Program-made: the position numbers and the translations under genes | Source: Dyella sp. OK004 | GTDB lineage: Bacteria > Pseudomonadota > Gammaproteobacteria > Xanthomonadales > Rhodanobacteraceae | Length of the DNA: 64,000 nt | Direction: 5' to 3' | Assembly: GCF_900114495.1 (NCBI RefSeq) | Contig: NZ_FOZI01000002.1 | Coordinates: forward strand, 434,001 to 498,000 | Notes under the pieces: generated by a model | Databases searched by the model: none | The model's input: the letters and a program-made list of their open reading frames with translations, nothing else | What the model was told of the DNA's origin: nothing | In this document: piece by piece, positions 28,560 through 37,516 of the stretch | How positions within the stretch are numbered: position 1 is the stretch's first letter | Layout of the letters: each line of letters starts with the position of its first letter

Positions 28560-29987
28560 TCAGTACGTCATCGGCACACGCACAGTCACCGTCGCATCCG
28601 GCGTGTCGCGCGTTACGCCGACACCGAGCGTGAAGTTCAAGGTGCGCTTCTCGTTCAAGCGATACGAGCCGCCGATCAGCAAGGTGCCCAGCACCGTCTT
28701 GGCGGAACCAGGCACCGTCTTGCCGTTCTGCTTGGTCACGCCAACCCAGCTCTGGTCATAGCCAATGCTGAAAGAAGCTTTCTCGTTCAGCGCCAGGCCC
28801 ATGCCGACGCTCACATCCACGATGTTGCCCACCTTCACCTTACCCAGCTGCTCCTTGCCCGCCAGCAATAGCGTGCGGCTGACATTGCTGCGCTCGAAGT
28901 TGTACAGGTAGCTCACATTGCCAAAGAACACCACTGGGTCGGACGGATACAGCCAGGTCACGCCCGGCTGCAGCGAATAGAAGCCAGTGCCCGTCGGCAA
29001 CTCCAACGGCAGACCAGTACCCGTCGCGTTCTGCACACAACGTTGCACACAGTCCGTGGTGACTTCAAAAGGATCGCGGCCGGTGCGCGATTTGAAACGC
29101 AGCCACGCGATGTAATACGCCTTGTCCGCGCCACCGTCGTTGAGCTGGTAACGCGCAGTGGCCTCCACATCGCCGATGCCATGGCCGCTTGCACCGAACA
29201 CGCGATCGGTCGCCGTACCGGTAAAAATTTCGCGGCTTATCGTATCGGTATGTCCGTAAACGTACGGAATGCGCACTTCTGCTTCGAGGCGGTTGGTGAT
29301 GCCATAGCGCAGCGCCACCGCGCCGGTCTGCGTGGTGGTCTTCACCTGCCTGACATCGATCAGGCCGATCAGGATCGCCGGAATGACGGTATAGCCCACC
29401 AGGGCCACACGATCCGCGGAGGAATAGCCGAACTGATACGAAGGCTCCACGATCAACTTCCCGCGTGGCGTCAGCACGCCGGGCTGGTCGAAGATCGGCG
29501 CCACCTCGGGCGGCCGCGTATCCTGCTGCGGCGCCTGCCCCACCGGCTTGGTATCCACATCGCTGGTTCCGCCAGCTGCAAGCGAATCGGCCGCGGACAT
29601 CGGCAAGGCCGACACACCCGCACCCGCCGCACGGATATTGCCGGCGCGCTGCTTATCCAGCACATCCATGCCAACGGCGTGCCGCAAGGCTCTGTAATCG
29701 GCTTCCTGCGCAGCCAGTGCGCGCTTCATCGATTCGAGCTGCTCGACTTGCGCGGTGATCTGGCTGCGCATCGCGTCAAGGCGTTCGCCTTGCTCGAGCA
29801 CTTGCTTGCGAATCGTTGTGGAGACATCGCCTGATGCCGGCGGCGTCTGCGTACCAGGCGCCGGTGTGTTGGGCGCCGGCACGCTGGATACCGGTGTTTG
29901 CTGCGCCGCGCAGATGCCGCTAAGCAAGACCAGCCCGGCGCAACCCGCCGAGCGTGCATACCACCATGGCTTTCGTCCGATGCTCAT
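28560..29987 (-). CDS. FapF-like outer-membrane exporter (coiled coil plus beta-barrel)
   Basis: The 475-residue protein has a signal peptide (cut near Ala28), a Pro/Thr-rich stretch and a coiled coil (about 58-103, IRKQVLEQGERLDAM through LAAQEADYRALR). A Gly/Ala linker follows. From about residue 172 the protein is a beta-barrel of alternating strands ending in the aromatic terminus VRVPMTY. This order, periplasmic coiled coil then transmembrane barrel, is that of FapF, the channel that exports Pseudomonas Fap amyloid subunits. The C39 peptidase and secreted proteins of the same operon support that reading. It is the last gene, 37 bases after its neighbour. Similarity to FapF is by architecture; direct homology was not tested. 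Confidence 0.65.
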   Translation of the reverse strand: MSIGRKPWWYARSAGCAGLVLLSGICAAQQTPVSSVPAPNTPAPGTQTPPASGDVSTTIRKQVLEQGERLDAMRSQITAQVEQLESMKRALAAQEADYRALRHAVGMDVLDKQRAGNIRAAGAGVSALPMSAADSLAAGGTSDVDTKPVGQAPQQDTRPPEVAPIFDQPGVLTPRGKLIVEPSYQFGYSSADRVALVGYTVIPAILIGLIDVRQVKTTTQTGAVALRYGITNRLEAEVRIPYVYGHTDTISREIFTGTATDRVFGASGHGIGDVEATARYQLNDGGADKAYYIAWLRFKSRTGRDPFEVTTDCVQRCVQNATGTGLPLELPTGTGFYSLQPGVTWLYPSDPVVFFGNVSYLYNFERSNVSRTLLLAGKEQLGKVKVGNIVDVSVGMGLALNEKASFSIGYDQSWVGVTKQNGKTVPGSAKTVLGTLLIGGSYRLNEKRTLNFTLGVGVTRDTPDATVTVRVPMTY

Positions 29988-30024
29988 CTCGCATTCCTTT
30001 CGCGCCGCCCAATGGCTTGGCGCG

Positions 30025-30600
30025 TCAACGTCCCAGTGGGTTGGCCGCTACGGATTGCAGGCTCTGCTGCAGGTTGAGCCCGCGGAACATGGTCAGGTTG
30101 TTCACCGAGATACTCATCGTGGTCACGGTGCTGATGTTCTGGTTGTTGAGGGTGTTCTGTACCACCGTGGCCGCCACGGTGTGACTGAAAGCGGACGGAT
30201 CGAAACTGTTGCCCGGACCGTTCTGCACCACCGTCGTGGCACCTGTCGCCGAAGCCAGCGCACTGGCTTGCGCGGTGGTGATATGAGCGATGTCAGGAAT
30301 ATCGATCTTGGTCGAAGTGACTAGCGCGCCATTGATGTACACCGCGCGATCGATCCCCAGCGAGGCGACCAGCCCATTGCCGAGATCGAAACCGCCGCGC
30401 ATGTCATCCAGGCGTCCGGCGCTCACCGGCGACCATTGCGCCACTTCCGAGGCATCGCTGATGCCTCCCGAGGCCGCCGACAATCCTTCACTGAAAGCAA
30501 AGTCATGGGCGTGCGCAGTACGCGCCCCCAGCCCAGCCGTGGCCGCCAACAGACAGACCAGAATCACGCGCGGGCGCGTCGACGGCAACAAGACTTTCAT
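30025..30600 (-). CDS. Secreted fibre-operon protein (FapE-like position)
   Basis: The 191-residue product starts at the ATG at 30600, which overlaps the C39 peptidase stop by 3 bases, so translation is coupled. It has a signal peptide ending ARTAHAHD. The middle has LDDMRGGFDLGNGLVASLG and a short INGALVTSTKIDIPD strand region. The C-terminal half is rich in Gln, Asn, Ser and Thr and includes ATVVQNTLNNQNISTV. The VVQN motif and the following alternating hydrophobic/polar pattern resemble the tails of the other two secreted proteins of the operon. A minor subunit or nucleator role is inferred. No database family is recalled with certainty. Confidence 0.65.
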   Translation of the reverse strand: MKVLLPSTRPRVILVCLLAATAGLGARTAHAHDFAFSEGLSAASGGISDASEVAQWSPVSAGRLDDMRGGFDLGNGLVASLGIDRAVYINGALVTSTKIDIPDIAHITTAQASALASATGATTVVQNGPGNSFDPSAFSHTVAATVVQNTLNNQNISTVTTMSISVNNLTMFRGLNLQQSLQSVAANPLGR

Positions 30601-31286
30601 ATGTCCCCCGGACCACGCTTGGGCATGGTGATACCGTCCAGCCCGCGCCGGTCGACGCCGGAGCTGAGCGGCGCCATTGGCGCGGCACGCCAGTCGCTGG
30701 GGCTGTTGAACACCGCCAGCGAGCGTCGGTTGTGAATGACGAAAACAAGATGGTTCTTCCACAGCGCATCGAACCGCGAACGTGGCAGCGAGCGCGTACC
30801 CAGCGCCGGATCACCCACCAGCACGCGACCGTTGCGCATGCCCTTGATCACCACAAAGTGGTGGTAGCCGCGCTCGTCGATCAGCACGATCGCCGGGAGA
30901 TTTTCCTGCTCGAGTTTTTCCAGTGGTACATCAAAACCATCCGCATCGAACCCATTCGCCTGCAGGTACGTTTTGATGTCGAGCATGGAGAAACCCTCCT
31001 TGCTGATCTTCGCGCGGTCGCCATGGGCATACATCTGTTCGAACGCGGCCTGCTCATTGACCGGATAGCCGTACTGATAGGTCAACAGCGTCGCGACCGC
31101 GGCGGAGCCGCAGCTGAAGTCGTACTTCTGCCGGATGGTGTTCCTGAAACGAGCTTCCTTGAGGCTGGTGAGGTGCAGCGTGTAGTTCTGGCCTTGCGCG
31201 CCAGCGGGCACCGGCACCGATGCCGCCTGCAGCGAGCCCGCAAGCAGCAGCGATGGAAGCACCAGCAGCGGCAGCCATCGCTTCAT
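30597..31286 (-). CDS. C39-family cysteine peptidase, periplasmic (FapD-like)
   Basis: The 229-residue protein has a signal peptide (MKRWLPLLVLPSLLLAGSLQ) and a papain-like C39 domain. The oxyanion Gln and catalytic Cys59 lie in QKYDFSCGSAAVATLL, the His in GYHHFVVIKG (His142/143), and the Asp in VGDPALG (Asp159). It is a stand-alone periplasmic form, not fused to an ABC transporter as in bacteriocin exporters. FapD of the Fap amyloid system is of this kind. It overlaps both neighbours by a few bases (ATGA at 31283-31286), which couples it to the secreted proteins before and after it. It may process a secreted subunit, which is an inference from context. Confidence 0.85.
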   Translation of the reverse strand: MKRWLPLLVLPSLLLAGSLQAASVPVPAGAQGQNYTLHLTSLKEARFRNTIRQKYDFSCGSAAVATLLTYQYGYPVNEQAAFEQMYAHGDRAKISKEGFSMLDIKTYLQANGFDADGFDVPLEKLEQENLPAIVLIDERGYHHFVVIKGMRNGRVLVGDPALGTRSLPRSRFDALWKNHLVFVIHNRRSLAVFNSPSDWRAAPMAPLSSGVDRRGLDGITMPKRGPGDI

Positions 31287-31705
31287 GGCTTGAACTGCAC
31301 GTTGATGATGGTCGCGTTCTGGATCAGCACGTTGTTGCCGGTGTTCTGGATCACCATCGGCACACCCGACGCGCCCGCGAACGAACCGGCGCTGATTGAA
31401 TTGAACCCCGTGACCACATGGTCGGCGTCGTTGTTGCTCACCGTGCCGTTGAGCGTCATCCGCTCACTCACATCGGCGCCGCCGCTCATGCCGTCGAGCA
31501 CGCCAGCATCCACACCATGGCCGAATCCGTCGACATATACCGCGCGGCCACTGTTGGCCGCCACAATATAGGCCGCCACCGGCGAGCCGGCGGTACTCGC
31601 GAAGTACGACGCTACCGTTGGACGCCCGTCGGCCATCGCCGCCGCTGACACCAGTGCGAACAAACATCCCATTCCCAACACGCACGTAGGTCTGTTGATC
31701 TGCAT
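31283..31705 (-). CDS. Small secreted fibre-operon protein with QN-type tail
   Basis: The 140-residue product starts at the ATG at 31705 after GGGAGA, with a signal peptide ending AAAMADG. The mature part contains LDGMSGGADVSERM, comparable to LDDMRGGFD in the third secreted protein. It ends SISAGSFAGASG followed by VPMVIQNTGNNVLIQNATI. That tail closely parallels the C-terminus of the large Gly-rich protein encoded upstream (VNAGSF, then VLAQNSGASSLIQQSV). The shared tail suggests a common assembly or export unit. It overlaps the C39 gene by 4 bases. Function is not known. Confidence 0.65.
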   Translation of the reverse strand: MQINRPTCVLGMGCLFALVSAAAMADGRPTVASYFASTAGSPVAAYIVAANSGRAVYVDGFGHGVDAGVLDGMSGGADVSERMTLNGTVSNNDADHVVTGFNSISAGSFAGASGVPMVIQNTGNNVLIQNATIINVQFKP

Positions 31706-31794
31706 GACACCGTCTCCCGTTGTGCCTGCAGCCGCCCTGCTCCGCTGCCTGTGCGTTTCCTGCAACAAGCCTTCCGAACCGGCCGGACACAAGC

Positions 31795-31825
31795 TGTCGT
31801 GGAGCGCGCAAGGCGCTCCACGACA
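31795..31825 (-). promoter_or_regulatory. Intra-operon hairpin after the Gly-rich subunit gene
   Basis: A perfect 13-bp stem (31795-31807 with 31813-31825) with a 5-base loop lies 12 bases after the stop codon of the first gene of the fibre operon. There is no T tract. Such a hairpin can lower read-through or stabilise the upstream message, so the first gene would be made in excess of the export genes. Confidence 0.65.
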
Positions 31826-31837
31826 TGGGTTTGCCTA

Positions 31838-32797
31838 TCAATGACCGACGGTCAGATTCGCCTGCACGTTCACGCTCTGCTGAATCAGCGAGCTCGCGCC
31901 GCTGTTCTGCGCAAGCACGGACACGCCAGCCGCCGCCGCTGCAGCACCACTCATGCTGTTGGCCATGTCGAAGCTGCCGGCATTGACACTGTTGCTGCCG
32001 CCCGCTCCGCCGTTGCCGCCGCTGCCGCCCATACCTGAGCCGCCGGTGCCCGAACCACCCGAACCGCCCGCCGCGCCGTTGCCGGCCACCGCGTCAGCCG
32101 CACCACTGGTTCCGCCTGTCGCGGAGGAACTGCCGCTGGTTGAAGTGGAGGTACCACCAGTAGCCGCACCACCTGCCCACGAGCCATTACCACCGGTCGC
32201 GGTGCTGGTATTGGTGCCACTGCCGCGCGCGCGCGAATGCGCATTGGCGTAGTTGTCGCCATCGCTGCTGCCGCCCCATGCGCCGGCGCCAGCCAACGCA
32301 TCACCGCTGGAGCTGCCGCTACCACCGGCATGGCCGCTACGCGCATGCGCATTGCCACCGTCACCGCCCGAACCACCGCGTCCGCCACGGCCGTCGCCGC
32401 CATAACCTTCACCACCGGCGCCGCCCTTGCCACCGTTCGCATTGCCGTTGTTGGTGGCGTAATTGCCGATGTTGGAGACGATGTTGTTCGTTACGGTGCC
32501 GTCGAGACGGCTTACGGCAACTGCTTTGCTGGTATCGAACGAACTGGTAATTGCTGAAGAGGCCGTACCGCCATTATTGGCCGATGAGCTGCCCTGGCCG
32601 TTGGCATAAGCGTCGCCCATGTTGCCGCGATCATTGCCATTGTGCTGACTGGAATTGCTGTGCGTACTGGAATTGCTGTGGGTACTAGAGTTCGAGTTGC
32701 TCTGAATACCGGAGTTGTTGCTGTTGTCGTCTGCCAGTGCAGGGACGGCCAATCCCATTCCCAGCAGGATAGCTACTGCGATAAGAGTCTTTCGCAT
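31838..32797 (-). CDS. Gly/Ser/Asn-rich secreted protein, candidate major fibre subunit
   Basis: The 319-residue product starts at the ATG at 32797 after GGAGAAA and has a signal peptide ending VPALADD. The mature protein is low in complexity: an Asn/Ser/His repeat (SSTHSNSSTHSNSS, about 30-50), a Val-rich segment (VAVSRLDGTVTNNIVSNIGN), and a long Gly/Ser/Ala/Asn region. The C-terminus runs VNAGSFDMANSMSG, a poly-Ala stretch, then VSVLAQNSGASSLIQQSVN. Apart from the initiator Met there are few charged or bulky residues. Composition and position fit a polymerising extracellular subunit like FapB/FapC, although I do not see the exact Fap repeat. It is the first gene of the operon. Confidence 0.6.
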   Translation of the reverse strand: MRKTLIAVAILLGMGLAVPALADDNSNNSGIQSNSNSSTHSNSSTHSNSSQHNGNDRGNMGDAYANGQGSSSANNGGTASSAITSSFDTSKAVAVSRLDGTVTNNIVSNIGNYATNNGNANGGKGGAGGEGYGGDGRGGRGGSGGDGGNAHARSGHAGGSGSSSGDALAGAGAWGGSSDGDNYANAHSRARGSGTNTSTATGGNGSWAGGAATGGTSTSTSGSSSATGGTSGAADAVAGNGAAGGSGGSGTGGSGMGGSGGNGGAGGSNSVNAGSFDMANSMSGAAAAAAGVSVLAQNSGASSLIQQSVNVQANLTVGH

Positions 32798-33176
32798 GGT
32801 ATTTCTCCAAGCACGATCCGTTGCCCCCTGCTTGCCTGCGTTTGCGGCACGGATACGTCGCAACATGCATGCCACGTCGGGCATTTGCTGGAGAAAGAAA
32901 AGATCGCTATAAAAAACAGTGACTTGAAAAACGATCTCAAATCATCGTCTGATCATCGCCGCGCTACAGGAGCGCGATCTGTATCCCGGGTGTTACACCC
33001 GGTATCGCAGCGCTCAAGAGAGCATCCGCGCGACGAAAAAACACTGCTTGCATTCCAACGAGTTGCGATAGATCGAAGCTTGCAGCGCACCATGTTGAAG
33101 ATGTAACACCGTCGATACACCTGTGCCGACGAATGGCTAACAATGCATGCACGTCACGCCCACAGACCGGCTACAA
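32798..33176 (-). promoter_or_regulatory. Upstream region of the fibre operon
   Basis: These 379 bases contain no gene I can support. They are more AT-rich than their surroundings around 32890-32960, as expected for a promoter. A short inverted repeat CCGGGTG-TTA-CACCCGG lies at about 32986-33002 and could be a regulator site or part of a leader RNA. No sigma factor or regulator motif was assigned. Confidence 0.4.
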
Positions 33177-33207
33177 CAAAAAAAGGGAGCCTTGCGGCTC
33201 CCTTTTT
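33177..33207 (-). terminator. Terminator of prpC
   Basis: An 11-bp stem (33181-33191 with 33196-33206), loop TTGC, has a long A/T run on each side. It lies just past the prpC stop codon on the minus strand and separates the prpBC transcript from the fibre operon promoter. Confidence 0.9.
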
Positions 33208-33224
33208 CGGTGTCAAACGACAGC

Positions 33225-34370
33225 TCAGCGCTTTTCGATCGGCACGTAGACCTGATCTTCCGGACCGGTGTAGTTCGCACTCGGGCGGATGATCTTGCCG
33301 TCCTCGCGCTGCTCGATCACATGCGCGCTCCAGCCGGAGGTACGCGCGATCACGAACAGCGGCGTGAACATCGCCGTCGGCACGCCCATCATGTGGTACG
33401 CGCTGGCCGAGAACCAGTCGAGGTTGGGGAACATCTTCTTGAGTTCCCACATCAGCTTCTCGATGCGCTCGGAGACGTCGAACAGCGTCGGGTTGCCACC
33501 CTCCGTGCACAGCTTGCGCGAGACCTCCTTGATGATCTCGTTGCGCGGATCAGACACCGTGTACACCGGGTGGCCGAAACCAATGATGATCTCCTTGCGC
33601 TCAACGCGGGCGCGAATGTCCGCTTCTGCATCGGCCGGGTTGCGATAGCGCGCGATGATCTCCATCGCTACTTCATTCGCGCCGCCGTGCTTCGGGCCAC
33701 GCAGCGCACCGATCGCGCCGGTGATCGCCGAATACATGTCCGAACCGGTGCCGGCAATCACTCGCGCGGTGAAGGTCGACGCATTGAACTCGTGCTCGGC
33801 GTACAGCACCAGCGACTTGTCCAGCGCATGCGCATGCAGCTCGCTCGGCTTCTTGCCGTGCAGCAGGTGCAGGAAATGCGCGGCGATCGACTCGTCGTCG
33901 GTCTCAGTCTCGATGCGCTTGCCGTTGTGGCTGAAGTGGTACCAGTACAGCAGCATGGAGCCGAAGCTGGCCATCAGGCGGTCGGCGATGTCGCGCGCGC
34001 CGGTGACGTTATGGTCGTCCTTCTCCGGCAACACCGTGCCGAGCACCGAGCAACCGGTGCGCATCACGTCCATCGGATGAGTGGAGGCAGGCAGCAGCTC
34101 CATAGCGCTCTTCACCGGCGCCGGCAGGCCACGCAAGCGCTTCAGCTTGGCGCGATAGGCATTCAGCTCAGCCCAGTTCGGCAGCACACCGTGCACCAGC
34201 AGATAGGCGACTTCCTCGAAGCAGCCCTTGGCCGCCAGATCATGGATGTCATAGCCGCGGTAATGCAGATCGTTGCCGCTGCGGCCGACCGTGCACAGCG
34301 CGGTATTGCCTGCAGCCACGCCGGATAGGGCGACGGACTTCTTGGCCTTGGGAAGGACTTGCTCGCTCAT
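33225..34370 (-). CDS. prpC: 2-methylcitrate synthase
   Basis: PrpC condenses propionyl-CoA with oxaloacetate to 2-methylcitrate. The 381-residue protein is a citrate-synthase fold enzyme of the short type. It shows [15 protein letters not shown], the catalytic His region [16 protein letters not shown], and [17 protein letters not shown] with the second active-site His. The Asp-containing [20 protein letters not shown] follows near the C-terminus. The wording of these motifs fits methylcitrate synthase better than GltA. The start has a GAGGAGAAG ribosome site. It lies 75 bases after prpB and ends at a terminator. Confidence 0.96.
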   Translation of the reverse strand: MSEQVLPKAKKSVALSGVAAGNTALCTVGRSGNDLHYRGYDIHDLAAKGCFEEVAYLLVHGVLPNWAELNAYRAKLKRLRGLPAPVKSAMELLPASTHPMDVMRTGCSVLGTVLPEKDDHNVTGARDIADRLMASFGSMLLYWYHFSHNGKRIETETDDESIAAHFLHLLHGKKPSELHAHALDKSLVLYAEHEFNASTFTARVIAGTGSDMYSAITGAIGALRGPKHGGANEVAMEIIARYRNPADAEADIRARVERKEIIIGFGHPVYTVSDPRNEIIKEVSRKLCTEGGNPTLFDVSERIEKLMWELKKMFPNLDWFSASAYHMMGVPTAMFTPLFVIARTSGWSAHVIEQREDGKIIRPSANYTGPEDQVYVPIEKR

Positions 34371-34445
34371 CGGGTACTTCTCCTCATTGCATGCAACTGG
34401 CCGACCGCCTCGAACGTGTCGCGGTACGGCGTGAATTGGGGCCGA

Positions 34446-35333
34446 TCAGGACTTATGGTCGGCAAACAACGCGTCGAGCTTGTCTTCATAGGCGTGGTAG
34501 CCGAGGAAGTCATACAGCTGGTCGCGCGTCTGCAGCGTGTCGATGATGTTCTTCTGGGTGCCTTCGCGGCGCACCGTCTCGTAGAAATTCAGCGCGGCCT
34601 TGTTCATCGCGCGATAGGCACCGCAGCAATACAGGGCAATATCGACGTTGGCGTCGCGCAACTCGTCCGTGGTGAAGAACGGCGTCGAGCCAAACTCGGT
34701 GAGATTGGCCAGAATCGGCACCTTCACTGCGGCCTTGAAACGACGATAGTCGTCCAGCGTCTTCATCGCTTCCGGAAAGATCATGTCAGCGCCCGCCTCG
34801 ACATAGGCGCAGGCGCGGTCGATGGCCGCATCGATGCCCTCCACGGCAGCGGCATCGGTGCGCGCCATGATCACGAAGCCTGGATCGGTACGTGCGTCGA
34901 CGGCTGCCTTGACGCGGTCGACCATCTCTTCCTTCGGCACCACTTCCTTGCCGGGACGGTGGCCGCAGCGCTTCTGGCCGACCTGGTCCTCCATATGCAC
35001 CGCGGCAACGCCCACATTGATAAACGAGCGGATCGTACGGGCGATGTTGAAAGCGCCACCCCAACCGGTGTCGATATCGACCAGCAACGGCAGCTGGGTA
35101 GCGTCCACGATACGGCGGGCGTCCGTGAGCACGTCTTCCATGGTGGAAATGCCGAGGTCCGGCACGCCGAGCGAATTGGCGGCCACGCCACCACCAGAGA
35201 GATAGAGCGCTTTGTAACCCACCCGCTTGGCCATCAGGCCGGCGTAGGCGGTGATGGCGCCCATGACCTGCAAGGGTTGCTCGGCGGCGACGGCGGCGCG
35301 GAAACGCGCGCCCGAGGATGCGATCTGGGTCAT
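34446..35333 (-). CDS. prpB: 2-methylisocitrate lyase
   Basis: PrpB splits 2-methylisocitrate into pyruvate and succinate, the last step of the methylcitrate cycle. I start at the ATG at 35333 after a perfect GGAGG; the long open frame upstream to 36230 is antisense to the symporter gene and is not used. The 295-residue product has [16 protein letters not shown], the metal-binding VDIDTGWGG and the signature loop [11 protein letters not shown], where KRCGH separates this group from KKCGH isocitrate lyases. It also has IMARTDA. It is followed by prpC. This two-gene block is separated from acnD-prpF-prpD by about 6.5 kb. Confidence 0.96.
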   Translation of the reverse strand: MTQIASSGARFRAAVAAEQPLQVMGAITAYAGLMAKRVGYKALYLSGGGVAANSLGVPDLGISTMEDVLTDARRIVDATQLPLLVDIDTGWGGAFNIARTIRSFINVGVAAVHMEDQVGQKRCGHRPGKEVVPKEEMVDRVKAAVDARTDPGFVIMARTDAAAVEGIDAAIDRACAYVEAGADMIFPEAMKTLDDYRRFKAAVKVPILANLTEFGSTPFFTTDELRDANVDIALYCCGAYRAMNKAALNFYETVRREGTQKNIIDTLQTRDQLYDFLGYHAYEDKLDALFADHKS

Positions 35334-35450
35334 GAAGCCTCCACGTAAAGCGGTGATTTTAGCGCGCCGGGCGTCGCAATCCCGTGCTGCGGGGCAGCAA
35401 ACGTAAATTCTTGCGTGACCCGGACAAGGCCGGTCACGTACATTCGGTGG

Positions 35451-36764
35451 GTGAGTACACCTACCCGTCTTGCTACGCGCATCCTCTGGGGCCTGCTGAT
35501 CGGCGTGATCGCCGCCGTGGTCACCCTCGGCATCGGCCAATTCCACCCCGACACGCTGAAAACCATGCGGGCGATCTCCACCGCGGTATTCGATCCGCTG
35601 GGCCAGATCTTCCTGCGCATGCTGTTCTTCGTCGTGATCCCGCTGGTGTTCGCCTCGCTCGCCTCTGGCGTCGTGCAATTGGGAAGGCTCGACAAACTCG
35701 GGCCGTTGGCGGGCCGCACCTTTGCGCTGTTCTTCGCCAACATGGCAATCGCCGTGTTCATCGGCCTGGTGATGATGAACCTGCTGCAGCCCGGCCATCA
35801 CCTCGACCCTGCCTCGAAAGACCTGCTGATGCAGGAATACGGCGGCAGCGCCCGCGCCGCGGTGGAGCGCCAGCACCAGCAACCGGGCATGAGCTTCGCC
35901 ACGCTGGTGGAGATGTTTATGCCGCGCAATCTGTTCGGCGCCTTCGTTGGCAACGATCCCGGCAAGCTGGGTGATGTGCTGCCGCTGATCCTGTTCGCCA
36001 TCCTGGTCGGCGCAGCGGGCACACAGCTCAGTGAGGACAAGCGCCAGAAGCTGCAAGCCGGGCTGGATCTGATCAGCGAAGTGATGACCGGCATCGTCGG
36101 CTTCGCGCTGAAACTCGCGCCCTATGCCGTACCCGCGATGATCTATAGCGTGATCGTGAAAGTCGGCGTGGACATTCTGCTGACCCTCGCGGTGTTCGTG
36201 GTCGGTTGCGCCACGGCGCTGGCCCTGCATTTGTTCGGCACCATGTCGCTATGGCTGCGCCTGTTGGCCGGCCGCTCGCCCCTGGCCTACTTCAAACAGA
36301 TCCGCCCGCTGCTGATCACCGCGTTCTCCACCAGTTCCAGCAGCGCCTCGCTGCCCGCCTCGCTGGCGGTGGCCAAAGACGATTTGAAGCTGGCCCCCAG
36401 CACCGCGGGTTTCGTACTGCCGCTGGGCGCCACCATGAATATGAGCGGCACCGCGCTATTCGAAGGCTGCGTAGTGCTGTTCGTGGCGCAGGCCTTCGGC
36501 GTGGATCTGGCATTGGGCCAGCAATGCGTACTGATGCTCCTGTCGGTACTCAGCGCAGTAGCCGTGGCCGGCATTCCCGGTGGCTCGATGCCGCTGATCG
36601 CCGGCCTGCTGGCAACCTTCGGCGTGCCGCCGGAAGGCATCGGCATCGTGCTGGGCGTGGACCGCATCCTGGACATGCTGCGCACCACCGTGAATGTGGG
36701 CAGCGACATCGTCACCGCCACGGTGGTCGATGCCCGCGTGAAAGCTGCCGCTACCGCGTCGTAG
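35451..36764 (+). CDS. Dicarboxylate/amino acid:cation symporter (DAACS family)
   Basis: The 437-residue membrane protein (GTG start at 35451) belongs to the glutamate/dicarboxylate:Na+ or H+ symporter family. It has eight hydrophobic segments, the serine-rich hairpin-1 tip [10 protein letters not shown], the helix-7 motif [15 protein letters not shown], and the helix-8 region [19 protein letters not shown]. Hairpin-2 is [17 protein letters not shown]. The family transports C4-dicarboxylates, glutamate or aspartate; which one cannot be told here. It is divergent from prpB across 117 bases. It may supply oxaloacetate precursors for the methylcitrate cycle, which is inference. A second, DctA-type member lies at 45344. 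Confidence 0.92.
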   Translation: MSTPTRLATRILWGLLIGVIAAVVTLGIGQFHPDTLKTMRAISTAVFDPLGQIFLRMLFFVVIPLVFASLASGVVQLGRLDKLGPLAGRTFALFFANMAIAVFIGLVMMNLLQPGHHLDPASKDLLMQEYGGSARAAVERQHQQPGMSFATLVEMFMPRNLFGAFVGNDPGKLGDVLPLILFAILVGAAGTQLSEDKRQKLQAGLDLISEVMTGIVGFALKLAPYAVPAMIYSVIVKVGVDILLTLAVFVVGCATALALHLFGTMSLWLRLLAGRSPLAYFKQIRPLLITAFSTSSSSASLPASLAVAKDDLKLAPSTAGFVLPLGATMNMSGTALFEGCVVLFVAQAFGVDLALGQQCVLMLLSVLSAVAVAGIPGGSMPLIAGLLATFGVPPEGIGIVLGVDRILDMLRTTVNVGSDIVTATVVDARVKAAATAS

Positions 36765-36846
36765 CGCGGGTGCGGCTGTCATCAGCGGTCGCCAAGCTGC
36801 GTCCGGCTCGATGACGGCGGCGGCGACCCATAGCCGCTGCCAATCA

Positions 36847-36893
36847 AGACGATCCCTACAATCAATTAGAGTTATCGCGATACGCGCGGTATC
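36847..36893 (+). promoter_or_regulatory. Candidate OxyR-type site and promoter of ahpC
   Basis: Two dyads of the form GAT-N7-ATC occur here: 36851-36863 (GATCCCTACAATC) and 36879-36893 (GATACGCGCGGTATC). The latter matches the OxyR half-site GATA-N7-TATC. They lie 39-82 bases upstream of the ahpC start codon. The spacing between them is not the ideal OxyR arrangement, so the assignment is tentative. Confidence 0.4.
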
Positions 36894-36931
36894 TTTGTCG
36901 TTCCACAACCAACCCCACGGGAAAACAACAG

Positions 36932-37495
36932 ATGTCGTTGATCAATACCGCAGTCAAGCCGTTCAAGGCTCAGGCTTACAAGAACGGCCAGTTCATCGAA
37001 GTGACGGACGCCTCGCTCAAGGGCAAGTGGTCCGTCGTGGTGTTCTACCCCGCCGACTTCACCTTCGTGTGCCCGACCGAGCTGGAAGACCTGGCCGATC
37101 ATTACGCCGAATTCCAGAAGCTGGGCGTTGAGATTTACTCGGTCTCGACCGACACCCATTTCTCTCACAAGGCATGGCACGACACCTCTGACGCCATTGG
37201 CAAGGTCAAGTACACCATGCTCGCCGACCCGACCGGCACCATCACCCGCAACTTCGACGTGATGATCGAAGAAGAGGGCCTGGCGCTGCGCGGTACCTTC
37301 GTGATCAACCCGGAAGGCCAGATCAAGCTGTGCGAAATCCACGACAACGGCATCGGCCGTGACGCGTCGGAGCTGTTGCGCAAGGTCAAGGCTGCTCAGT
37401 ACGTCGCCTCCCACCCGGGTGAAGTGTGCCCGGCCAAGTGGAAGGAAGGCGAGAAGACCCTGAAGCCGTCGCTCGACCTGGTTGGCAAGATCTAA
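36932..37495 (+). CDS. ahpC: Alkyl hydroperoxide reductase subunit C (peroxiredoxin)
   Basis: AhpC reduces H2O2, organic peroxides and peroxynitrite in the cytoplasm. The 187-residue typical 2-Cys peroxiredoxin has the peroxidatic Cys47 in [10 protein letters not shown] and the resolving Cys166 in GEVCPAKW, the same spacing as the enteric enzyme. The GGLG-type loop region reads [10 protein letters not shown] here, and the C-terminal helix with [13 protein letters not shown] makes it a sensitive, easily hyperoxidised type. It is followed by ahpF after 157 bases containing two hairpins. Regulation by OxyR is likely by family knowledge and a weak upstream motif. Confidence 0.97.
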   Translation: MSLINTAVKPFKAQAYKNGQFIEVTDASLKGKWSVVVFYPADFTFVCPTELEDLADHYAEFQKLGVEIYSVSTDTHFSHKAWHDTSDAIGKVKYTMLADPTGTITRNFDVMIEEEGLALRGTFVINPEGQIKLCEIHDNGIGRDASELLRKVKAAQYVASHPGEVCPAKWKEGEKTLKPSLDLVGKI

Positions 37496-37516
37496 GTTCC
37501 AGCTTTCCCGTGACTT

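Noticed and set aside
28560-32797. Bacteriocin/microcin export locus as an alternative reading of the C39 peptidase
   Set aside because: The C39 protein is free and has a signal peptide, with no ABC transporter or HlyD partner, and no double-glycine leader peptides were seen. A fibre-type system fits better.
34446-36230. 594-residue version of PrpB
   Set aside because: The extra 300 residues are antisense to the symporter gene. The ATG at 35333 has a perfect ribosome site and matches the family start.
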